Program-made: the position numbers and the translations under genes
Notes under the pieces: model-generated
Told to the model about the DNA's origin: nothing
Databases searched by the model: none
What the model saw: the letters and a program-made list of their open reading frames with translations, nothing else
Shown: positions 17,236 to 25,779 of the stretch, piece by piece
Layout: each line of letters starts with the position of its first letter
Numbering within the stretch: the first letter of the stretch is position 1
DNA from: Occallatibacter riparius
GTDB taxonomy: Bacteria; Acidobacteriota; Terriglobia; Terriglobales; Acidobacteriaceae
Assembly (NCBI RefSeq): GCF_025264625.1
Contig: NZ_CP093313.1
Coordinates: forward strand, 3,782,001-3,846,000
Direction: 5' to 3'
DNA: 64,000 nt

Positions 17236-17742
17236 GCTCCCTGAACCCGTCGCCGCCCGGTGTCCAGTCCCTCTTCATGGAATCCTTATCGCCCGGGTGC
17301 TAAAACTATCTAAAGTCAGCGCGTTGTGCACCCTGGGGATGACCGTCTGGCGTTGGTCCCCTTGGGCTTTGGGACGGCTAGTCAGCACGGAATTGCACCA
17401 TGTTTATCCGTCCTGCCCCCCGATTCCGATCGCGCCAGTGGTCCTCCTGTCCGCTTCACAACACTTGACAGGTCTGAGGCACATTGTTGTTGAATTGCAG
17501 TCAAACATCGGTCAAGATATTGACTAATCTTGTCTTGACCCGCTCTGAGGTTCAGGCCCAAAACCGCAATTCTTTCTCCTTTAATATTGGAATTAGTGGG
17601 CCCCCCAGAAGTCGGAGCAAGGTCGGTAACCACGAACTACAAGTAGATCAAGGCGATGCGGAGGCCCCTTCTCTTCATCGCATGCGACCAATTTCATTGC
17701 TGTGGCGGGCATCAAGGCTGCAGTTAATTTGGAGGAACCGAC
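17236..17742 (+). other. 507-bp non-coding leader/promoter region of the second receptor
   Basis: No convincing ORF on either strand. It holds a -35-like TTGACA at 17465-17470 and an AT-richer stretch with a dyad CAAGAT-ATTGACTA-ATCTTG around 17513-17532 that could be an operator. The last bases contain the GGAGG ribosome site (17731-17735) for the GTG start at 17743. No cobalamin riboswitch features seen. Confidence 0.4.
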
Positions 17743-20700
17743 GTGAAAAGATCCCTATGGGGTTGGGTGCTTCTTTGCATCCTCTCCACTGCTTCCCTTG
17801 TCTTCTCCCAGACGGCAACAACCTCATTGCGCGGCGTCATCAAGGACCCCTCCGGTGCTCTGGTGCCCGGCGCTACGGTGACCATCACCAATGGCGCCAA
17901 CGGCCAGTCGTTCACCGCGAAGGCGGACGCTTCCGGTGTTTACCAGTTCCTGCAGATCCCGCCGGCTAAATACACCATCACCGTCACTGCGGCCGGATTC
18001 GGTGATCAGTCCAAGACTGCAGAACTGCTGGTCAACCAGCCCGCCAACATCGACTTTGCTCTCGGCGTGCAGGCCGCAACGGTTACAGTCGACGTCTCAG
18101 CAACCGCCCAGACCCTCAATGTCACCGACGCCTCGCTGGGCAACTCCACTGACAACGCGACCATTCAGGCGCTGCCCTCAGAAGAGCGCAACGTACCAGA
18201 CCTGCTTTCGCTCCAGCCCGGCGTGCTTTTCCTGCCTGCTGCGAATATTGGGGCCAATGATCCCCGCAGCGGTGCCGTTAACGGCGGGCGCTCTGACCAG
18301 GGCAACGTCACCATCGATGGCATTGACGACAACGACCAGGTGAACGGCTATGCCTTCACCGGGGTACTGCGCCAGACACAGGACTCCATCGAGGAGTTCC
18401 GCGTCGTCACAGGCAATTCCAATGCTGACACTGGCCGCTCCTCCGGAGCCCAGGTCTCCATGGTCACAAAGTCCGGCACCAACAAGATTCACGGCGCCGT
18501 TTACGAGTACAACCGCAACGGCCTCGGCGTGGCAAACGACCCGCTGGTGAAGCAGGGCCAGCTCAATTCCGGCCAGTCCAACGTGCCCGGCAAACTAATC
18601 CGTAACATCTATGGCGCTGATCTTGGCCTGCCGCTGAAGAAGGACAAGATCTTCTTCTTCGGTAACTGGGAAGCTTATCGGCGTCGTGAATCGTCACCGA
18701 CGACACGCACTGTGCCAACAGCCTCCTATCAGGCCGGCACGATCACCTACTTCGACACCCCGAACACAACCAAATCTCTGTCGATGGGTGATATCACGGC
18801 TCTTGATTCAGGCTGCAAGGTCTGTAACACCGCCGAATATCCCTTTGGAGCTGGTCCCAATCCCAACGCGCTCGCTCTCTTCAACTCCTTCCCGGCCGCC
18901 AACGGAACAGCATCGGGCGACGGACTGAACGAAGGCTCCTTCACGTTCGCCTCTCCTCAGCCTGTAGACCAGAACACCTACCTCGCACGCATGGACTTCG
19001 CCCCCTCCGACAAGCACCGCCTGTTTGTCCGGGGACAGCTTCAGAAAGACACCTCAGGCGACGTCGAGCAGTTCCCCGGCCAGGGCCCCTCCACCACCTT
19101 CACCTCCAACAACAAAGGCATCATTGGCGGAGATGTCTGGACCATCAATACCCATCTCATCAACGACCTTCGTTACGGCTACATCCGCCAGGGCGGCAGT
19201 GCCTCCGGCGTCGGCAAGGGCGACTATGTCAGCTTCCGATTCCTTGACACACCGACCTCGCAGAGTCGCACCACCGTCTACAGCGTCCCGGTCAACAACC
19301 TCGTCGACGACCTGAGCTGGACCAAGGGCAGCCACACCCTCGGGTTCGGAGCCAACTGGCGTCTCATACACCAGAACCACTCCACCGACGAGAACTCCTA
19401 CTCGAGCGCGACTACCAACCCCTACTGGCTGTCGGGCAATGCGCCGGGTGCAGGAGGTGTTGACGGAGGCTTCCTCAACTCATATAACATCGCCTTCGCC
19501 AATATGGTCGGTACGGTTCCGGCCCGCAATGATGTTGTGAACTACAGGATCACCAGCGTCACACAGGGCTCGCTCCTTGCCGATGGCACTGCCATCCAGC
19601 GCCACTTCTCCTCCAACGAACTCGAAGGCTACATCCAGGATGCATGGCGTATTCGGCCCAATCTGACCGTCACCTACGGCGTCCGTTATTCCTATCTAGA
19701 GACGCCTTGGGAAACCAAGGGCCAGCAGATCGCGCCCACGATCGACACCCATGCATGGGCTCGGCAGCGTGAGCTAGCCGCCGAGCAGGGCCAGATCTAT
19801 GAGCAGGATCTCCTCTTTGCTCCCACCGGCAAGTTCTACAACAAGGCGCCTTACTATCCGGCCAACAAGAAAGACTTCGCTCCTCGGCTCGCCATCGCCT
19901 ACAGCCCCGACACCAAGACTTCTATCCGCGCGGGCTTCGGCATGTACTACGACCACTTCGGTGAAGCCCTGGTCAATGACCTCGACGCCCACGGCTCCTT
20001 CGGCCTTAGCTCGTCCCTCACCAACCCATCGGCCGGAGTCTTCAAAATCGAAGGCGATTGCGCCAATCAAGCGGACTGCAGCCATCCCGGTGCCCCGCGC
20101 TTCATGGATCGCCACACGCTGCCCAACATCGCCCACCCGACCCCGGACGCGACCACGATCTTCCCTTACCTCTATCCAAACAACTCCTTCAGTATTCAGA
20201 CCGGCCTCGACAGCCGCATCAAGACCCCGTACTCGGAGTCAATGGACCTGTCCGTGCAACGCGAGTTGCCCGCCGGGTTCATCATCGAAGGCTCCTATGT
20301 CGGCCGCCTCGGACGCCGGCTCTTGCAGAGCATCGATATCGCTGAGCCCGTCAATTACCACGATCCTTCCGGCGGAGGCGACTACTTCACCGCTGGAGCA
20401 GCGCTTTCCAAGCAAGCGGACCTTCATGGCGGCGACTACGGCGGTGTGGCCTGGTACAACAACACCGGCGAAACAAAAGCACCAGTCCACGTACCTACCA
20501 TCCAGTGGTTTGAAGATGTGTGGCCCTTCATGAAGGGAACGGACGAGCCCGGAGAAAGCGCCACGGATGCCATCTACAACAACGAGTGGGCCCCGTATCG
20601 CTATAGCTACGGCGCCACTACCTCAACCTCCGACATCGACTTCTACTGCTCGTACGGGTGCCCCGATGGTTGGCAGCCGCGCATGTGGCAGGATCAGTTC

Positions 20701-21522
20701 GCCACCCTCTACGTGCTCGGCAGCGTAGGCGCCAGCTACTACAACGCTGGACAAATCACTCTGCGGCACCCCATGAGCCACGGCCTGCAGATGGACGTCG
20801 CCTATACCCTGTCCCACTCCATCGACATGGGCTCGGACAACGAGCGCGCGACCCTTCGCAACGGTGGTACGTTCTCGTTCATCCTCAATACCTGGAAGCC
20901 TGAACTCAACCGTGGCAATTCTGATTTCGACACCCGCCAGCTTGTGACGGTCAACGGTCTCTATCTGCTTCCCTTCGGACGTGGCAAGGCCGTGGCCGGC
21001 AACGCCAACGCATTCCTCGACGCCATCATCGGTGGCTGGCAGTGGTCGGGCCTCGCTCGCTGGAGCAGCGGCCTGCCGTTTTCCTTCTTCGAGCCCGGCT
21101 GGAGCACCAACTGGGAAATCGAGAGCTTCGGCGTTCGGAGCGGTCCCATCAAGACTCACAAGCACCGGGACGCCGATGGCAACATCCAGTACTTCGACAA
21201 CCCGGATGCCATCAACAGCCAGGTCTACTGCGGCGGTTGCGGCGGCGGAAACATGCGCCTGCCGTACGCGGGTGAAGCCGGCGAGCGCAATGTGTTCCGT
21301 GGCGATGGTTACTTCAATATCGACTCGGGAATCGCGAAAACCTGGAAGACGGGCGACTTTGGAGCCATCCGCTTCGCGTGGGAAGTCTACAACGTCACCA
21401 ACTCCGTGCGTTGGGATCCCGCTTTCATCAACACCGGCCTGACCGGCGGCCAGCTAGGCGTTGCCACCAGCGTGCTCACCGTTCCCCGCCGCATGCAGTT
21501 CGGCCTTCGCTACGACTTCTAA
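17743..21522 (+). CDS. Second Oar-like TonB-dependent receptor
   Basis: 1259 aa. GTG 17743 is chosen because GGAGG lies 7 nt upstream and the signal peptide follows at once (KRSLWGWVLLCILSTASLVFS). The carboxypeptidase-regulatory domain (about 25-110: LRGVIKDPSGALVPGATVTI), plug (LPSEERNVPDLLSLQPGVLF, GGRSDQGNVTIDGIDDNDQ) and barrel parallel the previous receptor. It ends RRMQFGLRYDF with terminal Phe. A CGGCGGGNM-type loop and YCSYGCPDGW give paired cysteines in surface loops of the last third, possibly disulfides. The gene has its own upstream region and terminator, so it is a separate unit from the first receptor although both lie in tandem. Probably uptake of a large nutrient; substrate unknown. 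Confidence 0.92.
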   Translation: MKRSLWGWVLLCILSTASLVFSQTATTSLRGVIKDPSGALVPGATVTITNGANGQSFTAKADASGVYQFLQIPPAKYTITVTAAGFGDQSKTAELLVNQPANIDFALGVQAATVTVDVSATAQTLNVTDASLGNSTDNATIQALPSEERNVPDLLSLQPGVLFLPAANIGANDPRSGAVNGGRSDQGNVTIDGIDDNDQVNGYAFTGVLRQTQDSIEEFRVVTGNSNADTGRSSGAQVSMVTKSGTNKIHGAVYEYNRNGLGVANDPLVKQGQLNSGQSNVPGKLIRNIYGADLGLPLKKDKIFFFGNWEAYRRRESSPTTRTVPTASYQAGTITYFDTPNTTKSLSMGDITALDSGCKVCNTAEYPFGAGPNPNALALFNSFPAANGTASGDGLNEGSFTFASPQPVDQNTYLARMDFAPSDKHRLFVRGQLQKDTSGDVEQFPGQGPSTTFTSNNKGIIGGDVWTINTHLINDLRYGYIRQGGSASGVGKGDYVSFRFLDTPTSQSRTTVYSVPVNNLVDDLSWTKGSHTLGFGANWRLIHQNHSTDENSYSSATTNPYWLSGNAPGAGGVDGGFLNSYNIAFANMVGTVPARNDVVNYRITSVTQGSLLADGTAIQRHFSSNELEGYIQDAWRIRPNLTVTYGVRYSYLETPWETKGQQIAPTIDTHAWARQRELAAEQGQIYEQDLLFAPTGKFYNKAPYYPANKKDFAPRLAIAYSPDTKTSIRAGFGMYYDHFGEALVNDLDAHGSFGLSSSLTNPSAGVFKIEGDCANQADCSHPGAPRFMDRHTLPNIAHPTPDATTIFPYLYPNNSFSIQTGLDSRIKTPYSESMDLSVQRELPAGFIIEGSYVGRLGRRLLQSIDIAEPVNYHDPSGGGDYFTAGAALSKQADLHGGDYGGVAWYNNTGETKAPVHVPTIQWFEDVWPFMKGTDEPGESATDAIYNNEWAPYRYSYGATTSTSDIDFYCSYGCPDGWQPRMWQDQFATLYVLGSVGASYYNAGQITLRHPMSHGLQMDVAYTLSHSIDMGSDNERATLRNGGTFSFILNTWKPELNRGNSDFDTRQLVTVNGLYLLPFGRGKAVAGNANAFLDAIIGGWQWSGLARWSSGLPFSFFEPGWSTNWEIESFGVRSGPIKTHKHRDADGNIQYFDNPDAINSQVYCGGCGGGNMRLPYAGEAGERNVFRGDGYFNIDSGIAKTWKTGDFGAIRFAWEVYNVTNSVRWDPAFINTGLTGGQLGVATSVLTVPRRMQFGLRYDF

Positions 21523-21545
21523 CCTTCAACCCATCTGCAATCCAA

Positions 21546-21578
21546 GCCGGAGGAGCTCAAGCTCCTCCGGCTTTCTCT
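21546..21578. terminator. Terminator between the second receptor and motB
   Basis: GCCGGAGGAGCT-CA-AGCTCCTCCGGC, a 12-bp perfect stem (21546-21557 / 21560-21571) followed by TTTCTCTTT on the plus strand. The motB stop codon lies inside the stem. Confidence 0.85.
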
Positions 21579-22393
21579 TTCGGCGCAGGCGATTTGGCCG
21601 GCACTGCCTCGGGCGCCTTTACCGCCTCCCGCGACGTCCCTGCCACCGCGGGAAGGGAAGCCGCCGTACCCCCCTCGTTCTTCACCAGAATCGAAATCCT
21701 TCGATTCGACGGATCAAACGGATTCGACTTCACCCGCAGCATCTGGTCCGCATAACCGCGCACCTGCGTCACCTGGTCCGCGCGTACGCCCGCCTGCTGC
21801 AGCAGTCGTCGCGCCGAGTTGGCGCGATCCGCTGACAACTCCCAGTTGCTATATGAAGTGTCGCTCGAGTAGGGTGCCGCGTCGGTGTGGCCTTCGATCA
21901 GCAGCGCATTCGGCAACTTCTTCAACTCGCCCGCAAGCAGGTTCAGCAACTCCTGCCCGCTGCCGCTCAGCCCCGCACTGCCGCTCTGATAGAACGTGCC
22001 ATTCTTGCCCTCAATCAGCTCGATCCGCAGCCCCTCTGCGGTAATCGTGATTTCGATCTGCTTCGAAAGCTTTTCCAGCTCCTTCTTGGCCTTGATCTCT
22101 TCCTCAAGCTTGTCCTTCAACAGCCGCAGTTTGTCTTCGTTCGCAACCACCGATACGCCGTTGCCATTCATCGTTGTGCCCAGCAGGTTCGCCGTTCCTT
22201 TTGGATCGTTGAAATAACCCGCCACCGCCTTCTTGATCCTGTCGCTCGAGTTCATCAGCCACAGCACGATGAACAGCGCCATCATGGCGGTCACAAAATC
22301 GGCATACGCCACCTTCCACGCGCCGCCGTGATGGCCCCCGTGGCCGCCCTTCTTCTTGATAACAATGATGGGCTGCGCCTTCGTACTCGACAT
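21557..22393 (-). CDS. motB: Flagellar stator protein MotB
   Basis: 278 aa. The single membrane segment YADFVTAMMALFIVLWLM carries the proton-binding Asp32, the same position as in the classical protein, after a basic Lys/His/Gly-rich cytoplasmic N terminus (KKKGGHGGHHGG). The plug region (about 50-65, SSDRIKKAVAGYF) and a coiled linker follow. The OmpA/MotB peptidoglycan-binding domain spans about 125-240 (LLIEGHTDAAPYSSD, LSADRANSARRLL, NRRISILV). The C-terminal tail is Ala/Pro/Lys-rich. With MotA it forms the stator ion channel that drives the flagellar motor; the sequence suits H+ coupling. It follows motA by 23 nt. Last gene of the 27429-21557 operon, with no other flagellar genes in the window. 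Confidence 0.93.
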   Translation of the reverse strand: MSSTKAQPIIVIKKKGGHGGHHGGAWKVAYADFVTAMMALFIVLWLMNSSDRIKKAVAGYFNDPKGTANLLGTTMNGNGVSVVANEDKLRLLKDKLEEEIKAKKELEKLSKQIEITITAEGLRIELIEGKNGTFYQSGSAGLSGSGQELLNLLAGELKKLPNALLIEGHTDAAPYSSDTSYSNWELSADRANSARRLLQQAGVRADQVTQVRGYADQMLRVKSNPFDPSNRRISILVKNEGGTAASLPAVAGTSREAVKAPEAVPAKSPAPKEKAGGA

Positions 22394-22416
22394 GCGCTTC
22401 TCCCCTCCGCTTCCCG

Positions 22417-23301
22417 TCAGGCCGCCGCCGGAGCGCCGGCAGCCGCCGCGCTCTGGCCCTTGCAGTGCTTCTCCATCTCATCGAACGTGGGCCGCACATG
22501 CGCCGGAATTGCCCTCCGCGCCATCTCAATCGCGATCATCGGCGCCGACCCCTTCAGGAACGACAGCAGCAAAACCCGCAGCACATGCAGATAGCTGTTA
22601 TGCTCATCGGCTGCCTTGGTCATGTTCGAGGCCACCGGCCCCAACACACCATAGCAAAGCAGGATGCCCAGAAACGTGCCCACCAGCGCCGCCGCTACCT
22701 TGTGCCCAATCTCCTCCGGAGGCCCGCCCAGAGCGCCCATCGTGATCACCACACCCAGCACCGCCGCCACAATCCCTAATCCCGGCAGCGCGTCGGCGGT
22801 CGTCGAAAGCGCACTCACCGGTTGCGTGGCGTCATGATGATGAACCTCCATGTCGAGCTCCATCATCTGGTCCATGTCGAACGGCTCCACGCCCCCGGTG
22901 ATAGCCATGCGCAGCGTGTCGCACACAAAATTGCGCGCATGATGATCCGCCAGAAACTCCGGATAGTTCTTGAAAATCGCGCTCTTGTCCGGCTTCTCAA
23001 CGTCTTCCTCCACGCTGAGCAATCCCTCTTTGCGCACCTTGTTCAGGAACTGGTACATCATCTTCAGCGTGTTCAGGTAACGCCCCTTGGCAATCCCCTT
23101 GCCCTTGATCACTCCAAGAATTCCCGCCACAATGCCCTTCAGAATATGCAATGGATTGGCCACCAGCAGCGTCCCCGTCGCCGCTCCGGCAATGATCAAC
23201 AACTCCGCCGGCTGTACCAGCACCCCCAGGTTCCCCTTCTCCATCAGGAACCCGCCGATCACCGCGCCGAAGACAACCAGAATCCCTATGATCGCGAACA
23301 T
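22417..23301 (-). CDS. motA: Flagellar stator protein MotA
   Basis: 294 aa from ATG 23301, with GGGGAGG 5 nt upstream; length equals the enterobacterial protein. Four membrane segments: FAIIGILVVFGAVIGGFLM, QPAELLIIAGAATGTLLVA, then DALPGLGIVAAVLGVVITMG and LVGTFLGILLCYGVLGPVAS. The two prolines needed for torque (LPGLG, LGPVA) are present. The cytoplasmic loop keeps the charged rotor-facing segment (FLNKVRKEGLLSVEEDVEKP). The start overlaps the 3' end of the PAS/GGDEF-like gene by 16 nt, so translation is probably coupled to it. Together with MotB it makes the stator. Confidence 0.94.
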   Translation of the reverse strand: MFAIIGILVVFGAVIGGFLMEKGNLGVLVQPAELLIIAGAATGTLLVANPLHILKGIVAGILGVIKGKGIAKGRYLNTLKMMYQFLNKVRKEGLLSVEEDVEKPDKSAIFKNYPEFLADHHARNFVCDTLRMAITGGVEPFDMDQMMELDMEVHHHDATQPVSALSTTADALPGLGIVAAVLGVVITMGALGGPPEEIGHKVAAALVGTFLGILLCYGVLGPVASNMTKAADEHNSYLHVLRVLLLSFLKGSAPMIAIEMARRAIPAHVRPTFDEMEKHCKGQSAAAAGAPAAA

Positions 23302-24188
23302 GCAAACCTCCCCGGCGCCCACGTGACCCGATTGCCACCCGCATGTGCGCTCGTCTCCATCCCTTCCCGCGCCCGATTCAAAACTTCCGCAAGCGCCTCA
23401 CCCGGCTCCGCCTTAGACGCTCCCACGCTCACCGTGAGCGTCAGCCGGTCGCCCCACCAGCGAAAATCCGCCGTGCGCGCAAGTCCTGCCAGCAGCTGCG
23501 CATGATTCGCCAGCACCTCGCCACTCGCCTCGTGTGAAAGCACCAGGAACTCGCCGTCTCCCCAGCGCCCTACCTCTTCGCCTGCGCGCAGATGATTGGC
23601 CAGCGTGCGCTCCACGTTCTCCAGCATCGCCTCGCACGCCCGCGCCCCATGCGTTTTGCGCATGGACTCCGCCTGATCCACCGTGATCCACAGCAGGCCC
23701 AGCGGAACCGCCTCATGCACAAACCGCTCATACTCCGTTTCAAGGTGATCGCGAAGCTCAGCCTGGCTCGCCCTTACCTCCGAGCCCTCGCTGGTATCGC
23801 CATGGGGAAGGGCATTGGCATGTTCTGAGGGATGAAACACCATCGCCGTGCCGATCCGCCCGCCCAGCGGATCGCGCAGCACCAGCCTGCGAGTGATCGC
23901 CGGGATGTCATGCCCCTGCTTGTGCTGCGCGTGCACCAGTGTCCCGCGCGCCAGCAGCGGACTGCTCGCCGGCGCCATGAGTAGTTCGCTGCGCTCGAAC
24001 AAGCCGCACGCTGTCAGCGGTTCGAGCCCCTGCGGAAGCTCGCGTCCGATTATCCCCGCGTTAGGATGTCCGGTGATGATCTCTGCTGCGTGGTTCCAGA
24101 ACACCACGCGATCCGCCTCGTCCAGCAGCGCCAGCCCCTCGGGATACACCTCAAGGGCAGCTTCCACCAGTTCTGCTCGGTCGGCCAT
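23286..24188 (-). CDS. PAS protein with degenerate GGDEF domain
   Basis: 300 aa. ATG 24188 has GGGGAGG 6 nt upstream. Residues about 5-120 form a PAS domain (LDEADRVVFWNHAAEIITGH, then GTAMVF). A linker helix leads into a GGDEF-like domain (about 155-285). Its signature is RWGDGEF (residues 208-214) in place of RYGGDEF, so the metal-binding Asp of GG(D/E)EF is moved and one Gly is gone; diguanylate cyclase activity is doubtful. It could still bind c-di-GMP or GTP, or act as a scaffold. Its last codons overlap motA by 16 nt, and a Crp-domain histidine kinase lies 51 bp upstream, pointing to stator control rather than general c-di-GMP supply. Confidence 0.8.
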   Translation of the reverse strand: MADRAELVEAALEVYPEGLALLDEADRVVFWNHAAEIITGHPNAGIIGRELPQGLEPLTACGLFERSELLMAPASSPLLARGTLVHAQHKQGHDIPAITRRLVLRDPLGGRIGTAMVFHPSEHANALPHGDTSEGSEVRASQAELRDHLETEYERFVHEAVPLGLLWITVDQAESMRKTHGARACEAMLENVERTLANHLRAGEEVGRWGDGEFLVLSHEASGEVLANHAQLLAGLARTADFRWWGDRLTLTVSVGASKAEPGEALAEVLNRAREGMETSAHAGGNRVTWAPGRFACSRS

Positions 24189-24239
24189 CGCTGCCTCCCC
24201 ACCCTTTCATCGGCAGCGGAGGCAGCAACTTCATTCAGA

Positions 24240-25751
24240 TCAGGCGTGCGCTGTTGTTTTCAAAGCGCGCTGTGCGTAATTCCCGCCGCGCCGCGGCAGA
24301 CGAACAATAAACCGCGTGTCGCCGGGCTTCGACTCTACCGCGATCTGCCCATCGAATTTCTGCGTCACGATGCGATGCACAATGTCCAGCCCAAGCCCCG
24401 TTCCCGACCCCTGTGGCTTCGTCGTGAAGAACGCTTCCCAAATATGCGGCAGAACCGCTTCAGGAATCCCCGCGCCCTGGTCGCCGATGCTGATCACCAG
24501 CCACTCCGGCTCCGTCCACGTCGCAATCTCGATCTTGCCGTTGGCTGGCGACGCGTCTGCCGCATTGTCGATCAGGTTAGTCCACACCTGCGACAGCGCC
24601 GAGCCGCGCGTCTCAATCACTGACGGCGACGCATCAAATCGCTTCTCCACCTTGATCTGCTTGATGCGCAGCTTATGCCCCAGAATCGTCAGCGTGCTCT
24701 GCAGGCTATCGTGCACGTCCAGATCGCGTGCCGGTGACTTCTCGTCGTACGCAAACTTCTTCACAGCCGACACCAGGTCCGACACCCGCCCCAGACTCTC
24801 CTCGATCGTGCACACCTGCTTCATGCTCGACACCATCGCGCCTAGCCAGTTGAGCACATCGGAAAACGGGCCGCGCTCGAAGAAGACCTGCGCGCACTGC
24901 AGTTCCGAAGTTTGAAAACCCATCTCTACCAGGGCCGGTCCGATCGTCCACGCATTCTCGACGCCGGCAGACTCGAGCCACTGAGATAACTCTTCTTCCG
25001 CATCGGCCTGATCGACGCTGCTGAGTGCCGTGAGGCGGCAGCTCTGCATTGTGTGCCGCAGCAACTCCTGGATGCAGCTAAGCTGCTCGGCCGTCTTGGG
25101 CTTCGCACCAATGCGAACCCCAAGTTCCTGCAGGATGCGCAGGTTCTCGCGCAACTGCGCGGCAGATCGCTTCGCAGCCGAACCAGGATTGTGCAGTTCG
25201 TGCATCAATCCCGCCGCCAGCGTGCCCAGCGTCACCAGTTTCTCGCGATGCAACGCCTCTACCTGGTAAGCGGAAACACGCTCGGACATGTCGTGCACAA
25301 TCATCTTGCGCACTGCCGGGCAACAGGACATCACGTCCCAGAACTGCTGCTCTGAAAGCCGCACCAGCACCGAGTCCTCAACAGCGCGAATAAAGAACGT
25401 CGACGACTCCTTGCCATACAGCAGCGGAGTCTCGCCAAATCCCTCGCCAGCCTTGGCAAATCCCACCGCTGTCAGCGATCCATCCTGCTCCTGGCGATCG
25501 GCGCGCAGCTTGCCTTCCAGCACCACCGAGTACCACAGGGGAGACTCGCCCGGCTTGCAGATGATGCTTTCCGCCGGGGCAGTCACCCGCATCAGCGGCT
25601 CTGGGCCGTTCAGCACTGAAAGGTCTGATTCAGCAAAACGCGGCAGGGCCTTCAGCGCTGCTTCCACTGCCGCAAATTGCACGTCTTCCGTTTGCACCGG
25701 CTTGCCGTCCACCGGCCAGTTCATGCCCGGTTTGTCGCTTTCCTGAGCCAC
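24240..25751 (-). CDS. Histidine kinase with N-terminal cyclic-nucleotide-binding domain
   Basis: 503 aa from GTG 25751 (AAGGGGA upstream). Residues about 30-150 are a Crp/cNMP-type beta-roll (SIICKPGESPLWYSVVLEG, FGETPLLYGKESS). The phospho-acceptor helix has LMHELHNP with His184, as in HisKA kinases. The ATPase domain shows NLIDNAADA, IGDQGAGIP and GTGLGLDIVHRIV (N, G1, G2 boxes). No membrane segment, so it is cytoplasmic. It starts 28 nt after the response-regulator/thioredoxin-reductase gene and is presumably its cognate kinase. The residue pattern is too loose to say whether it binds cAMP, cGMP, a cyclic dinucleotide or nothing. Input could equally be redox. Confidence 0.9.
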   Translation of the reverse strand: MAQESDKPGMNWPVDGKPVQTEDVQFAAVEAALKALPRFAESDLSVLNGPEPLMRVTAPAESIICKPGESPLWYSVVLEGKLRADRQEQDGSLTAVGFAKAGEGFGETPLLYGKESSTFFIRAVEDSVLVRLSEQQFWDVMSCCPAVRKMIVHDMSERVSAYQVEALHREKLVTLGTLAAGLMHELHNPGSAAKRSAAQLRENLRILQELGVRIGAKPKTAEQLSCIQELLRHTMQSCRLTALSSVDQADAEEELSQWLESAGVENAWTIGPALVEMGFQTSELQCAQVFFERGPFSDVLNWLGAMVSSMKQVCTIEESLGRVSDLVSAVKKFAYDEKSPARDLDVHDSLQSTLTILGHKLRIKQIKVEKRFDASPSVIETRGSALSQVWTNLIDNAADASPANGKIEIATWTEPEWLVISIGDQGAGIPEAVLPHIWEAFFTTKPQGSGTGLGLDIVHRIVTQKFDGQIAVESKPGDTRFIVRLPRRGGNYAQRALKTTAHA

Positions 25752-25779
25752 TGAGTCCCCTTGCCCCCCGTCCCCGCTC

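Noticed and set aside
15533..17278. 581-aa minus-strand ORF opposite the first receptor
   Set aside because: It is antisense to a clear receptor in a GC-rich region, has no recognisable domain or ribosome site, and reflects codon bias of the plus strand.
17177..17742. Cobalamin riboswitch before the TonB-dependent receptor
   Set aside because: I could not find the B12-box or the conserved core; the receptor belongs to the Oar-like group, not BtuB.
13772..21522. SusC/SusD polysaccharide utilisation locus
   Set aside because: No SusD-like lipoprotein or glycoside hydrolase adjoins the two receptors; they are Oar-type, typical of Acidobacteriota.
21557..23301. Part of a larger flagellar gene cluster
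   Set aside because: Only motA and motB are present; no fli, flg or che genes occur in the window.
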